Below are positions 9,911 to 18,523 of a stretch of DNA of 64,000 nt, piece by piece. This stretch comes from Testudinibacter aquarius (GTDB taxonomy: Bacteria > Pseudomonadota > Gammaproteobacteria > Enterobacterales > Pasteurellaceae). The stretch lies in NCBI RefSeq assembly GCF_004342725.1, contig NZ_SMCP01000001.1, forward strand, positions 62,001 through 126,000. Reading direction: 5' to 3'. The translations under genes and the position numbers were made by a program. Under the pieces are notes generated by a model, which was not told where the DNA came from, ran no database searches, and saw nothing but the letters and a program-made list of their open reading frames with translations. The stretch's first letter is position 1. Each line of letters opens with the position of its first letter.

Positions 9911-11671
9911 TTACCGAATGGATTTATTTGCCTGTAATAATTCCGCTAACTCTTTCTTCTCTTCCAAACTCAAGCGTTGATTTCGATCTTTGGCAATTAG
10001 CAATTCCATTCGTTTTTCAATCAACCGGTTATATAGATGATCTAAATTATCCATAAAGGTCTTTTCTACGTTGTCATCGTCGATAAGATGATCCCAAACC
10101 GCCAACATTTCAAGGGGCTTCTCGTTTTCTTTTCCGCGCCAATACTCCAAAATCTGCCCCGTGGTCAAGCCGACCCGGCTTTGACATAAGCTTGCCAAAC
10201 TATAGAACAGCTGAAAGCCGGGGTCATCCAGATCACGCAACGGCTCAATGTCCGGAATGGTTTCCGCCAAACGTGGATTTTGCAGCAGCAACGCAATCAG
10301 CAGGCGCATTGGAGTTTGTTTAATTTTAGGCTGTGTCATGACCGCACTTTCGCGCTGTTGTGTGGTTTCGGCAATCAATTTTTGCAGTTGATTCGGGTCA
10401 ATAATACCCAGTTTGCTGCCCAAGATTTCGACCAAATAGGTACGCAACAACTTGCCCGGAATTTTTTGAATCAACGGCTCGCTGAGTGCCGCTAATTTTG
10501 CCTTACCTTCTTTGCTGCTTAAATCCACTTTTTGCAGCAACTGCTCAAACAGAAACTCATTCAGGTTTTTAGCTTGTGCCACAAATGCTAAAAATGCCGT
10601 TTTGCCCATTTTTCGGATATAAGAATCCGGATCTTCTCCGTCGGGCAGAAAAACAAATTTTAACTGCCGTCCATCGTGTAAGTGCGGTAACGCATTTTCC
10701 AATGCGCGCCATGCTGCATCTCGCCCGGCACGATCGCCGTCGTAGCAGCAGATAATCTGTTCACAGCTGCGAAACAGTTGTTGAATCTGTTCTGAAGTGG
10801 TGGCGGTGCCTAATGCAGCAACTGCATTATTTACGCCAAATTGTGCCAAGGCAACCACATCCATATAACCTTCAACCACCAATAAGAAATCCGGTTCAGC
10901 ATTGTCTTGCAGCGCTTCGTACAATCCGTACAGCTCATTGCCTTTGTGGTAGATCGCAGTTTCCGGCGAATTCAAATACTTCGGCTTTTCATCGCCCAGC
11001 ACTCGCCCGCCAAACGCAATCACTCGTCCGCGCCGATCACGAATCGGAAACATCAACCGATGCCGAAACCGATCATAAATATTGCCACGGTCATTTTTCG
11101 ACAACATACCACTGTCCAACAACTGCTGCTGCATTTCTCGGCTTTGTCCGAAACGTTGCAGCACGCTGTCCATACGGTTAGGCACAAAGCCGATTTGATA
11201 ACGCGCCATCACTTCTGGCGATAAACCGCGTTTTGCTGCATAAGTTTGTGCCGGAATATCGTTTGCCAGATTTTGTTGATAAAAAACGGCAATATCTTGC
11301 ATCAATTGATGCAGATCACGCTTACTTTGATAACTTAAACTCCCGCCTTTTTCTGAGTCAAATTTTCGCTGCTCACGTGGTACATCCAAGCCGTGCATTG
11401 CCGCCAACTCTTCCACGGCTTCCACAAACTCCAACTTGTCATATTCCATTAAAAACCCAATCGCATTGCCATGTGCACCACAACCAAAACAGTGATAGAA
11501 CTGTTTATTTTGGCTGACAGTAAAAGAGGGCGTTTTCTCATGATGAAAAGGACAGCAAGCCTGGTAATCACGGCCGGCTTTTTTCAATTTGACACGCCCA
11601 TTAATCAATTCGACAATATCTGTGCGCGCCAAGAGATCATCAATAAATGTTCTTGGAATAGGACCTTTCAT
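9911..11671 (-). CDS. dnaG: DNA primase
   Basis: DnaG synthesises RNA primers at the replication fork and acts with the DnaB helicase. The 586-residue product has the N-terminal CHC2 zinc finger (CPFHHEKTPSF...FYHCFGC, about residues 40-64), the TOPRIM core (LLVVEGYMDVVALAQFGVNNAVAALGTA near residue 263, then CCYDGDRAGRDAA) and a C-terminal helicase-binding domain (about residue 450 on). Length is normal. It lies between rpsU and rpoD, 94 bases before rpoD, with the rpsU attenuator upstream. Confidence 0.98.
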   Translation of the reverse strand: MKGPIPRTFIDDLLARTDIVELINGRVKLKKAGRDYQACCPFHHEKTPSFTVSQNKQFYHCFGCGAHGNAIGFLMEYDKLEFVEAVEELAAMHGLDVPREQRKFDSEKGGSLSYQSKRDLHQLMQDIAVFYQQNLANDIPAQTYAAKRGLSPEVMARYQIGFVPNRMDSVLQRFGQSREMQQQLLDSGMLSKNDRGNIYDRFRHRLMFPIRDRRGRVIAFGGRVLGDEKPKYLNSPETAIYHKGNELYGLYEALQDNAEPDFLLVVEGYMDVVALAQFGVNNAVAALGTATTSEQIQQLFRSCEQIICCYDGDRAGRDAAWRALENALPHLHDGRQLKFVFLPDGEDPDSYIRKMGKTAFLAFVAQAKNLNEFLFEQLLQKVDLSSKEGKAKLAALSEPLIQKIPGKLLRTYLVEILGSKLGIIDPNQLQKLIAETTQQRESAVMTQPKIKQTPMRLLIALLLQNPRLAETIPDIEPLRDLDDPGFQLFYSLASLCQSRVGLTTGQILEYWRGKENEKPLEMLAVWDHLIDDDNVEKTFMDNLDHLYNRLIEKRMELLIAKDRNQRLSLEEKKELAELLQANKSIR

Positions 11672-11733
11672 CAGTGCAATTGCTCCGCTTCAGGTTATTT
11701 TAAATGACGCAATAAAAAGAGAAAATTTTATAT

Positions 11734-11770
11734 AATAAAACCGTGAAGCACTGGGCATCACGGTTTTATT
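11734..11770 (-). terminator. Attenuator/terminator between rpsU and dnaG
   Basis: AATAAAACCGTGA (11734-11746) pairs perfectly with TCACGGTTTTATT (11758-11770), a 13-bp stem with an 11-base loop. On the minus strand it is followed by the T-rich ATATAAAATTTTC. It sits between rpsU and dnaG, where the enteric macromolecular synthesis operon is known to have an internal terminator that lowers dnaG expression relative to rpsU; the same role is inferred here. Confidence 0.78.
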
Positions 11771-11812
11771 GAATTCTAACAGTTTACCGCCAAAACGGTA
11801 GCGCTGTTTAAA

Positions 11813-12040
<228 letters not shown>

Positions 12041-12148
12041 TCAAAGGAACTTTGTTATTTTAACTTAATTGCCGCACTTAAGACGACAGGACGATATAAA
12101 GGTTTGCAATTCTAATGCAAAACATAGCCTAAAGTCAAAGCAAAGTTT

Positions 12149-12415
12149 AGGGTCTGTTGATATTTGTTTATAATTTGAGCTATAGACTCTTTTTCGTCAA
12201 TACAAGGCAAAAGTTGTGAAGTTTAGTGGTTCTAAACGAACGGCTTTTAACGCCGTAGTGGCGAAAAAGCGTCATAGTCCAGCGGATTGTGTTTAAAATG
12301 AGCACATTCGTCGTTGTAATCCTCATCAATAGTCCCACTATTGATTTCGACTTACGCCTAGATTGTGCTCATTTTAAACGACAACTCAAAATATAAACAA
12401 ATATCAACAGACCCT
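12149..12415. mobile_element. MITE-like element, copy 1 (267 bp)
   Basis: A non-coding element bounded by imperfect terminal inverted repeats of about 32 bases, starting AGGGTCTGTTGATATTTG and ending with the reverse complement. Both ends sit next to TA (12148-12149 and 12415-12416), so the unit may be GGGTC...GACCC with a TA duplication, as in IS630/Tc1-type insertions. Internal hairpins are seen: GTTTAG/CTAAAC (12221-12237) and GTTTAAAATGAGCACA with its complement (12291-12306, 12364-12379), plus AATAGTCCCACTATT between those two arms. A second inverted copy is at 21048-21329. It lies in the about 500-base divergent region between rpsU and tsaD; the rest of that region shows only promoter-like AT-rich sequence. 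Confidence 0.88.
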
Positions 12416-12526
12416 ATTGTTACCCAAAAAAACTTATGGCTTTTCTGTCGCTCGGCTGGAGAAAAACGCGAAATTTGCGTAGAATATCACTTTATTTGAC
12501 AGATTCGAAAAACAGGTAATTCTTGA

Positions 12527-13546
12527 ATGCGGATTTTAGGTATTGAAACCTCTTGTGATGAAACCGGCGTGGCTATTTATGATGAACAGCAAGGGCTTGT
12601 CGCCAACCAACTGTATTCCCAGATTGCGCTGCACGCCGATTACGGCGGCGTAGTACCGGAACTTGCCTCGCGCGACCATATCCGCAAAACAGCGCCGTTA
12701 ATTCAAGCTGCCTTGCAAGAAGCCGGACTGCGTCCTGAAGATATCGACGGTGTTGCTTATACCGCCGGCCCCGGTTTGATCGGCGCATTATTAGTCGGCT
12801 CGACTATCGCTCGCTCCCTCGCCTATGCCTGGAGTGTGCCTGCCTTGGGGGTACACCACATGGAAGGACACCTGCTTGCGCCAATGCTGGAAGACAATCC
12901 GCCTGACTTTCCGTTTATTGCATTGTTAGTGTCCGGCGGACATACGCAATTGGTACAAGTGGACGGTGTCGGGCAGTATCAACTGCTGGGAGAATCGATT
13001 GACGATGCCGCCGGCGAAGCCTTTGATAAAACCGCAAAACTGCTAGGATTAGATTATCCCGGTGGTGCAGCGCTGGCAAAACTGGCGCAAAACGGCAAAG
13101 TGCGGTTCAAATTTCCGCGCCCAATGACCGATCGCCCAGGCTTGGATTTTAGTTTTTCCGGTTTGAAAACCTTTGCCGCCAACACCATTGCCAACAATCC
13201 CAATGACGAGCAAACCCGCGCCGACATTGCATTTGCTTTTCAAGAAGCCGTGGTTGACACTCTCATGATCAAATGCCGCCGAGCCTTACAGCAAACCGGC
13301 TTAAAACGGTTGGTGATAGCCGGAGGCGTCAGCGCCAATACCGCACTTCGCCACGGTTTGGCAGAATTAATGCAGCAACTCAACGGCGAAGTTTTTTACC
13401 CCGAACCACAATTTTGTACCGACAACGGCGCTATGATTGCTTATGCCGGTTTTTTAAGACTAAAACACGGACAACGCCAAGATCTAGCGATCGAAGTACG
13501 GCCACGTTGGAATATGACGGAACTTTCGCCTTTAATCGCGATATAA
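12527..13546 (+). CDS. tsaD: tRNA N6-adenosine threonylcarbamoyltransferase subunit
   Basis: TsaD transfers the threonylcarbamoyl group to A37 of ANN-decoding tRNAs, working with TsaB and TsaE. The 339-residue product is full length: [19 protein letters not shown], the [12 protein letters not shown] segment, the metal-binding HHMEGH (near residue 109), [11 protein letters not shown], and the nucleotide loop [14 protein letters not shown] (near residue 262). [12 protein letters not shown] lies near residue 298. It is divergent from rpsU, a conserved arrangement, but a MITE is inserted between them. Its stop codon lies in the first unit of a 13-mer tandem array. Confidence 0.97.
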   Translation: MRILGIETSCDETGVAIYDEQQGLVANQLYSQIALHADYGGVVPELASRDHIRKTAPLIQAALQEAGLRPEDIDGVAYTAGPGLIGALLVGSTIARSLAYAWSVPALGVHHMEGHLLAPMLEDNPPDFPFIALLVSGGHTQLVQVDGVGQYQLLGESIDDAAGEAFDKTAKLLGLDYPGGAALAKLAQNGKVRFKFPRPMTDRPGLDFSFSGLKTFAANTIANNPNDEQTRADIAFAFQEAVVDTLMIKCRRALQQTGLKRLVIAGGVSANTALRHGLAELMQQLNGEVFYPEPQFCTDNGAMIAYAGFLRLKHGQRQDLAIEVRPRWNMTELSPLIAI

Positions 13547-13616
13547 AATAGCGATATAAAGTGGCGTTATAAATTGGTACTCTTAAATTGGTACTCTAAA
13601 GTGGCACTCTAAATTT
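13538..13616. repeat. Degenerate 13-bp tandem repeat after tsaD
   Basis: Six head-to-tail units: GCGATATAAAATA, GCGATATAAAGTG, GCGTTATAAATTG, GTACTCTTAAATTG, GTACTCTAAAGTG, GCACTCTAAATTT. Shared pattern is G-(C/T)-(G/A)-n-n-n-T-(A)-A-A-n-T-n; unit 4 has one extra base. The first unit contains the tsaD stop codon (GCG ATA TAA), and the array ends about 45 bases before the next gene. Confidence 0.8.
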
Positions 13617-13659
13617 AACAAATGACTTAACGACTTATACTTGCTTAAAAAAGGAGATT

Positions 13660-14175
13660 ATGATGAAAAATTGGCATGTTTGGCTACTTATCGGCAGTAT
13701 TTCAATTCTGTTCGGCTTGTTCGCGATTATTAACCCGTTTGCCGCCAGTATTGCGGTGGAACAACTGATTTCTTGGATCTTCATTTTGATCGGGATAATC
13801 CAAATTTACTCCGCTTGGAAAACCCAGCGGTTTTCATGGGTGATGTTATCAGGGGTTATCGGACTACTGGTCGGTTTAGTGATGCTGACCAACCCGTTAG
13901 TCGCCCTGATCTCGCTCACCGCAACTATCTCCATTTTATTGCTGTGTATCGGCTGTGCCAAACTACTCGCCTCTTGGCGCTTGCGCGGCACACCGTTTTT
14001 TGGCTTTGTGATGTTTTCCGGGCTGCTGTCGGTGTTGATCTCAATCGTTATTCTTGCCAACTTGCCGAACGCCGCCGCTAACCTGCTGGGTTTACTGCTG
14101 GCAATCGAACTGATTTCAAACGGAATTTCACTGCTGACCTATTCGGTCATCATCAAAAAAATGGAACATGAATAA
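13660..14175 (+). CDS. HdeD-family (DUF308) membrane protein
   Basis: A 171-residue inner-membrane protein with about six hydrophobic helices and almost no soluble part, matching the HdeD/DUF308 family. It shows the family's repeated hairpin pattern (LLIGSISILFGLFAIINPFAA, then LSGVIGLLVGLVMLTNPLVAL, then FSGLLSVLISIVILANLP), with the GL-x-x-x-NP turn seen twice. HdeD in E. coli is linked to acid resistance at high cell density; the role here is not shown. Two adjacent ATGs (13660 and 13663) follow an AAGGAGA site, and the second is the better spaced. It has its own uptake-sequence hairpin downstream. Confidence 0.85.
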   Translation: MMKNWHVWLLIGSISILFGLFAIINPFAASIAVEQLISWIFILIGIIQIYSAWKTQRFSWVMLSGVIGLLVGLVMLTNPLVALISLTATISILLLCIGCAKLLASWRLRGTPFFGFVMFSGLLSVLISIVILANLPNAAANLLGLLLAIELISNGISLLTYSVIIKKMEHE

Positions 14176-14188
14176 TCGAAAAACAACA

Positions 14189-14214
14189 AAGTGCGGTCTG
14201 CTGAAACCGCACTT
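14189..14214 (+). terminator. Inverted uptake-sequence hairpin after HdeD-like gene
   Basis: AAGTGCGGT (14189-14197) and ACCGCACTT (14206-14214) form a 9-bp stem with an 8-base loop, followed by GCTCTTTTGTTT. A probable intrinsic terminator 13 bases past the stop. Confidence 0.65.
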
Positions 14215-14273
14215 GCTCTTTTGTTTACCAATTTATAATTTGTTGAATTAAGGCAAACACATTGCTCTTTATC

Positions 14274-15719
14274 TTATAAATCAGGACCAATGTCTCCTAT
14301 CGGTATGGCATCTTTTGAATTTATTTGAATGCAAAGGTTATTTACTAAACTTTTTAAAATTATTTTAGAGTACTCCGACTTTTCCTTAGTATTATCAGAT
14401 GAATATTCGGGGAAATATCCAGCTATAAATTGTCCGATTGCCGCATTATCAGTAGAGAAATCAGGGCATAATATTAAGATATCATTATAATCATATGCAA
14501 TACCAAATTTAATTTGAAAACTATTATCAGTAATCCTAACATCCTCTTTTTTATAATATTTCAATTTATATTTCACTAATTGCTCTACATTTTTAGATAT
14601 AGTAAACCATTCACTTTTAAACTCTAAATCCTTTCTCTTTTCAAGATCAGATCTTAATACTGAAACATCATAGACCACAATATTTGATAAAGATAAAATA
14701 GAATTTTTTACTTTATCACTTACTATAAAAGAGAAAGAAAAAACAATCATAGCATATATAAAAGATATTTTAACAAATTGCTCACCATTAGATTTAGAAA
14801 ACCTTAACAAATATCTATTAACTAATTTCACCCTTAAGCAAGCGAAAAAAACCATATAAAAAATAATTATTAACGCAATAATTTCATTATTAATAATAAT
14901 TTCAAAAAAATAATTAAAAAACAACTTATCATATCCATAAAAAATAGCAACCAAGAGTAAAATAAATAAAAACCCAAAACATAATGTTATTAAAGATAAG
15001 TTATGATTTTCTTTTTTTATTAATTTTATTTGGTTAAATATATTTTTATATTTTATTTTATTATCATTAAGCATCTCAATATCACTTCTTGTATTAATAA
15101 AAAATTTCAACTGATAAAATAAAAAATATAATAAAAAAGCTAAAATCAAAAAAACATAATAATCATTATAAACAATATTAAAATATTCATTCGAAAATCT
15201 CACATGAATTTCAAAAAGAAGAAAAACAATACCTAAAAGAGATATAGCAACCAATATCTCCTCAAGTTTATCAGAAACTTTTAAATTCATATTGTGAACG
15301 GCAAACACACTTAAAATAAAAGAGAATAAGAAATAAGACATATATAAATAAAAATTATTTACAAAATAAATTTCATACTTGAATAAAATTAATTTTAATA
15401 AAGAAATTATCAATATAACAAAAAAAGAAAATATATAAACCAATCCAATTTCATGTTTTACTGCATGTTTTTTGATTTCAGAAAAAAGTAAAAAAACGCC
15501 TAAAAGTGGAAAGAAAGTAATATAAATAAATATACCTAGTGAAACATTAGAATCACTATATAAAGATATTTTATCAATATCCTCTAAATAAGAAGCAAAA
15601 GCATTCTGAATAGCACATAGAACAAAAAATGGAAAAATGATTATTACATTTCTAACAAAAGTCCTTTCCGTATTATTTGCAATCTTTTTAGTCTGTTCAT
15701 AAATACGTTTACTATACAT
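14274..15719 (-). CDS. AT-rich orphan multi-spanning membrane protein
   Basis: I do not recognise this 481-residue protein. It has about nine hydrophobic helices (roughly residues 23-44, 58-78, 90-110, 116-138, 152-170, 185-205, 243-262, 275-298, 318-338), with a Lys/Asn-rich loop near 206-240. A soluble tail of about 140 residues ends IGDIGPDL. The start is the ATG at 15719, with GGGAGG 4 bases upstream; the frame stays open further back into plsY, but that part has no ribosome site. It begins 13 bases after the plsY stop, so it is probably read from the plsY transcript. The DNA is far more A+T-rich than its neighbours, Lys/Asn/Ile/Phe codons dominate, and it has no uptake signal, all suggesting recent acquisition. 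Confidence 0.8.
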   Translation of the reverse strand: MYSKRIYEQTKKIANNTERTFVRNVIIIFPFFVLCAIQNAFASYLEDIDKISLYSDSNVSLGIFIYITFFPLLGVFLLFSEIKKHAVKHEIGLVYIFSFFVILIISLLKLILFKYEIYFVNNFYLYMSYFLFSFILSVFAVHNMNLKVSDKLEEILVAISLLGIVFLLFEIHVRFSNEYFNIVYNDYYVFLILAFLLYFLFYQLKFFINTRSDIEMLNDNKIKYKNIFNQIKLIKKENHNLSLITLCFGFLFILLLVAIFYGYDKLFFNYFFEIIINNEIIALIIIFYMVFFACLRVKLVNRYLLRFSKSNGEQFVKISFIYAMIVFSFSFIVSDKVKNSILSLSNIVVYDVSVLRSDLEKRKDLEFKSEWFTISKNVEQLVKYKLKYYKKEDVRITDNSFQIKFGIAYDYNDILILCPDFSTDNAAIGQFIAGYFPEYSSDNTKEKSEYSKIILKSLVNNLCIQINSKDAIPIGDIGPDL

Positions 15720-15732
15720 AAAACCTCCCAAG

Positions 15733-16335
15733 CTATTGTTTCCGCTTAAACTTACTCCACATTTTATCCTCCTGTCCACGCCACAGGCGTTGGATATTTT
15801 CGTGGTGGCGGTAGATCAGTAGGCAGCAGACGAGGGCGACGGGGAAGGTGAATTCCGGTTTGAAATAGTAAACGTAAAATGGGACTAAAAGTGCGGTTAT
15901 CACGGCGCTGAGCGAGGAATAGCCACTGATTAAAAAGACCAATAGCCATGTGCCGAGCATGCTGCCCGCGACACCCCACGCAATCGGCGAAATTGCGCCG
16001 AAAGCAGTTGCTACGCCTTTGCCGCCTTTAAAGCCGAAATAGAGTGGGAAGCAGTGCCCTAAGCAAGCCGCCAGTGCAACCATTCCCAGTTCAAAATGGG
16101 TCAGTTTTAAGTAGTAACCTGCCCAGACCGGCAGCATGCCTTTCAAGATATCCAACACCAATACCAGCAATGCCACCCATTTTCCACCGCTACGCAACAC
16201 ATTGGTCGCCCCCGGATTACCGGAGCCGACACTGCGCGGATCGGGCAATCCTGCCAAGCGAGAAAGCAAAATGGCACTGGAAATGGAGCCTAACAAGTAA
16301 GCAAAAATCATGTAAAAAACAGCAAACAGGCTCAT
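15733..16335 (-). CDS. plsY: Glycerol-3-phosphate acyltransferase PlsY
   Basis: PlsY is an inner-membrane enzyme that acylates glycerol 3-phosphate from acyl-phosphate, the first step of phospholipid synthesis with PlsX. The 200-residue product has the three family motifs: [16 protein letters not shown] with [21 protein letters not shown] (near residue 32), the catalytic [21 protein letters not shown] (near residue 92), and the [17 protein letters not shown] tail. Five membrane helices are evident. It is divergent from folB; the AT-rich orphan gene follows it closely. Confidence 0.96.
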   Translation of the reverse strand: MSLFAVFYMIFAYLLGSISSAILLSRLAGLPDPRSVGSGNPGATNVLRSGGKWVALLVLVLDILKGMLPVWAGYYLKLTHFELGMVALAACLGHCFPLYFGFKGGKGVATAFGAISPIAWGVAGSMLGTWLLVFLISGYSSLSAVITALLVPFYVYYFKPEFTFPVALVCCLLIYRHHENIQRLWRGQEDKMWSKFKRKQ

Positions 16336-16454
16336 AACAACCTCACTGGCTTCGCAATTAAACGTGAAGAATCTTGATAATATGATCCATTGTACCTAAA
16401 ATTCGTGGCATAATCTTCGTTAAATGTTCTATTCCGCACAAAATGAGAAAAAAG

Positions 16455-16811
16455 ATGTACGATACAATTTTTATTGAAAAACTGACGGTGTTTGCGACCA
16501 TCGGAGTTTATGATTGGGAGCAGCAGATTAAGCAAAAGCTGGTGTTCGATTTGGAAATGGCGTGGAACAGTCAACGTGCAGCTGCGGAAGATAATGTTGC
16601 CTATTGCCTGAATTATGCCGAAGTCAGCCAATTCATCATTGATTATGTTGAAGCTAAGCCGTTTTTGTTAATCGAAACGGTTGCTTATCAAGTGGCTGAA
16701 CAGCTGCAACAACGCTTTGCTATTCCATGGCTGCGACTGAAACTCAGCAAACCCGGTGCCGTAGCGCAAGCGGCTACGGTCGGCATTGTGGTGGAGCGGG
16801 GGCAACGCTGA
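16455..16811 (+). CDS. folB: Dihydroneopterin aldolase
   Basis: FolB converts dihydroneopterin to 6-hydroxymethyl-dihydropterin in folate synthesis. Family features: DTIFIEKLTVFATIGVYDWEQQIKQKLVFDLEM at the N-terminus, NYAEVSQFI (near residue 54), the LIETVAYQVAEQL helix with the catalytic Glu (near residue 70), and KPGAVAQAATVGIVVER at the end. I start it at the second ATG (16455, giving 118 residues); the ATG at 16443 would add MRKK. The stop overlaps the next start (TGATG), so it is translationally coupled to the EamA gene. Confidence 0.94.
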   Translation: MYDTIFIEKLTVFATIGVYDWEQQIKQKLVFDLEMAWNSQRAAAEDNVAYCLNYAEVSQFIIDYVEAKPFLLIETVAYQVAEQLQQRFAIPWLRLKLSKPGAVAQAATVGIVVERGQR

Positions 16812-17713
16812 TGCCATCTGCGTTTTACGGTTACTTGGGCTTGCTGCTTGCTTCCCTGTTTTGGGGTGGCAATTTTATGTTCGGCAAGATGGTTAGTGCC
16901 GAGATTCCGCCGATTATCTTAAATTTCAGCCGCTGGTTTCCGGCGGCGATTATTTTACTGTTGCTATTTCACCGCCAGTTGAAGCCTTGCTTGCCGATTA
17001 TCCGTCGCTATTGGCTGCTGCTGACCGCACTTGGTGTGTTAGGCATCATCTTCTTTCCGGTTTTTTTATATCAAGGATTGCTCACCACCACGGCATTAAA
17101 TGCCAGTATTTACTTAGCCGCTGTGCCGATGGCAACACTGTTGCTAAATCACCTGATTTTTCGGGATCCGATTCAACCGACAATGTTAATTGGTGCGATA
17201 TTGAGCTTTATCGGGGTGCTCTACCTGTTGGTTCAAGGCCAACCCTCGAATATTTTGGCATTAAATATCAACAACGGCGATATTTGGGCAATTGGTTCGG
17301 CGCTAAGTTGGGCGGTATATTGCGCCATCGTGCGTCTCAAACCGCCACAGCTGATCAACAGCGTGTTTGTCACTTCGTTGGTGACTATCGGCGTGCTGCT
17401 GTTTAGCCCGATATATCTTTATTCACTGGCGCAAGGTGACGGCACAGTTTACCGCGAACTCAGCACCACACAGTGGCAAATTGTGCTCTATTTAATTATC
17501 TTTCCGTCAATTTTATCCTACATCTTTTGGAATTACGGCATCAGCATTGTCGGCTCAGCAAAAGGCGCCAGTTTCACCAATATTGTACCGCTGTTTGCCG
17601 CCGCCTTAAGTATTATTATTCTGCGAGAGCCAATCCACCTTTACCATATCATCAGCAGCATTTTGATTATTTGCGGCTTGGTTTTGTGCAACCGCAAAGT
17701 GCGGTCACCTTAA
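16811..17713 (+). CDS. EamA/DMT-family transporter
   Basis: A 300-residue inner-membrane protein with ten hydrophobic helices in two five-helix EamA halves, typical of the drug/metabolite transporter superfamily. Visible signatures are the first helix LGLLLASLFWGGNFMFGKM, then PPIILNFSRWFPAAIILLLL, and in the second half GDIWAIGSALSWAVYCAIVR and FTNIVPLFAAALSIIILREPIHLYHIIS. The substrate cannot be told. The start is the ATG overlapping the folB stop; reading further upstream would only translate folB in another frame. The final residues NRKVRSP come from an uptake signal. It ends convergently with the antitoxin gene, overlapping by 9 bases. Confidence 0.9.
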   Translation: MPSAFYGYLGLLLASLFWGGNFMFGKMVSAEIPPIILNFSRWFPAAIILLLLFHRQLKPCLPIIRRYWLLLTALGVLGIIFFPVFLYQGLLTTTALNASIYLAAVPMATLLLNHLIFRDPIQPTMLIGAILSFIGVLYLLVQGQPSNILALNINNGDIWAIGSALSWAVYCAIVRLKPPQLINSVFVTSLVTIGVLLFSPIYLYSLAQGDGTVYRELSTTQWQIVLYLIIFPSILSYIFWNYGISIVGSAKGASFTNIVPLFAAALSIIILREPIHLYHIISSILIICGLVLCNRKVRSP

Positions 17714-17989
17714 CGGTACAATTGCGATGGTTTTTCCTAATGGTGCAAGAAGTTTTAATAATGTACTCAGCTGAGGATTCGATGTACCTTTCTCAATTCT
17801 TGCAATCACGGGCTGTTTAACACCGCTCAGAGCCTCCAATTTCTTTTGCGAAACGCCTAATTCCTGTCTGGCATTGATTAACTCACTAATCAATGCCACC
17901 CTAAGATCACTTTCTCTAATCTCCTCTACACTAAAAATCTCTTTTTCAAAATCATTCCAGTTTGAACCGATTGGAGAGATACTATTCAT
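17705..17989 (-). CDS. HigA-type XRE-family antitoxin
   Basis: A 94-residue helix-turn-helix protein. The C-terminal half is a standard XRE domain: LINARQELGVSQKKLEALSGVKQPVIARIEKGTSNPQLSTLLKLLAPLG. As the second gene of a toxin-first pair it fits the HigBA arrangement, where the antitoxin neutralises the toxin and represses the operon. Its ATG overlaps the end of the toxin frame (AATAATGAATAG). Intact here, although the toxin frame is broken. Confidence 0.88.
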   Translation of the reverse strand: MNSISPIGSNWNDFEKEIFSVEEIRESDLRVALISELINARQELGVSQKKLEALSGVKQPVIARIEKGTSNPQLSTLLKLLAPLGKTIAIVPLR

Positions 17990-18343
17990 TATTATTTCCT
18001 CTTTTAATCATATCTTTTAAATTTTTCTTTGCTCGTTCAATATGTTGCTGTGGTGTTTTGCGTGTCGTTTTCATAAATTGGTATAATAAAACAAAGCTCT
18101 GATTCTTGTATGCGGCAAATAATATTCGATCTCTTAATGGTCTTATTTCCCATATTTCTGCCTCTAAATGTTTGATATAAGGTTCGCCTGCGGTGACGCC
18201 ATGCAAGCTTAATACCTTAATATAATCACGGATCTTGTTCAATTTAATGCGACTATCTTTATCTTTTTTTTCGATAGTTCAATAAGATACAACTTAACAG
18301 GCTCTTTTCCTTTTTTATCCTGATAAAATACAATATCAAACAT
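17982..18343 (-). pseudogene. HigB/RelE-type toxin, frameshifted in an A8 tract
   Basis: The gene encodes a RelE/HigB-like (Gp49/DUF891) toxin of about 120 residues, but in two frames. The ATG at 18343, after an AAGGAAGG site, reads MFDIVFYQDKKGKEPVKLYL... and then stops early at 18240. From 18242 the next frame gives NKIRDYIKVLSLHG...EIWEIRPLRDRILFAAYKNQSFVLLYQFMKTTRKTPQQHIERAKKNL, the conserved toxin core. The frames join at eight A residues (18264-18271); nine A would restore one frame. It may be dead, phase-variable, rescued by polymerase slippage, or a sequencing error. Such toxins usually cleave mRNA on the ribosome. Confidence 0.82.
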
Positions 18344-18382
18344 AGCCCTTCCTTATCACCGACAATAACATACAAAACACAT

Positions 18383-18412
18383 GCATTCAATAACTTAAAA
18401 GTTATTAAATGC
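18383..18412. promoter_or_regulatory. 30-bp palindrome upstream of the toxin-antitoxin pair
   Basis: GCATTCAATAACTT and AAGTTATTAAATGC are 14-base arms with one mismatch around a central AA. It lies 40 bases before the toxin ATG, the usual place for an operator bound by the antitoxin. No T-run follows, so it does not look like a terminator. Role inferred. Confidence 0.6.
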
Positions 18413-18523
18413 TATATAAATCTGATAAGGAAAATAGCGAAGCTGAGAAGAAAATCGAAAGATCAGTACAAAATATTGCGATCTGGCACGAAAAATAGCA
18501 ATCAAATATCGGAAAAAGTGCGG

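Noticed and set aside
10813-11707. Plus-strand open frames opposite dnaG
   Set aside because: They are antisense shadows of dnaG, rich in His/Gln/Arg from complementary codons, with no ribosome sites.
15720-15779. Upstream extension of the AT-rich membrane gene into plsY
   Set aside because: The frame is open for 20 more residues but reads through plsY coding sequence; the strong GGGAGG site fixes the start at 15719.
16727-16810. Longer start for the EamA transporter inside folB
   Set aside because: The extra residues only read folB in another frame; the ATG overlapping the folB stop gives a normal first helix.
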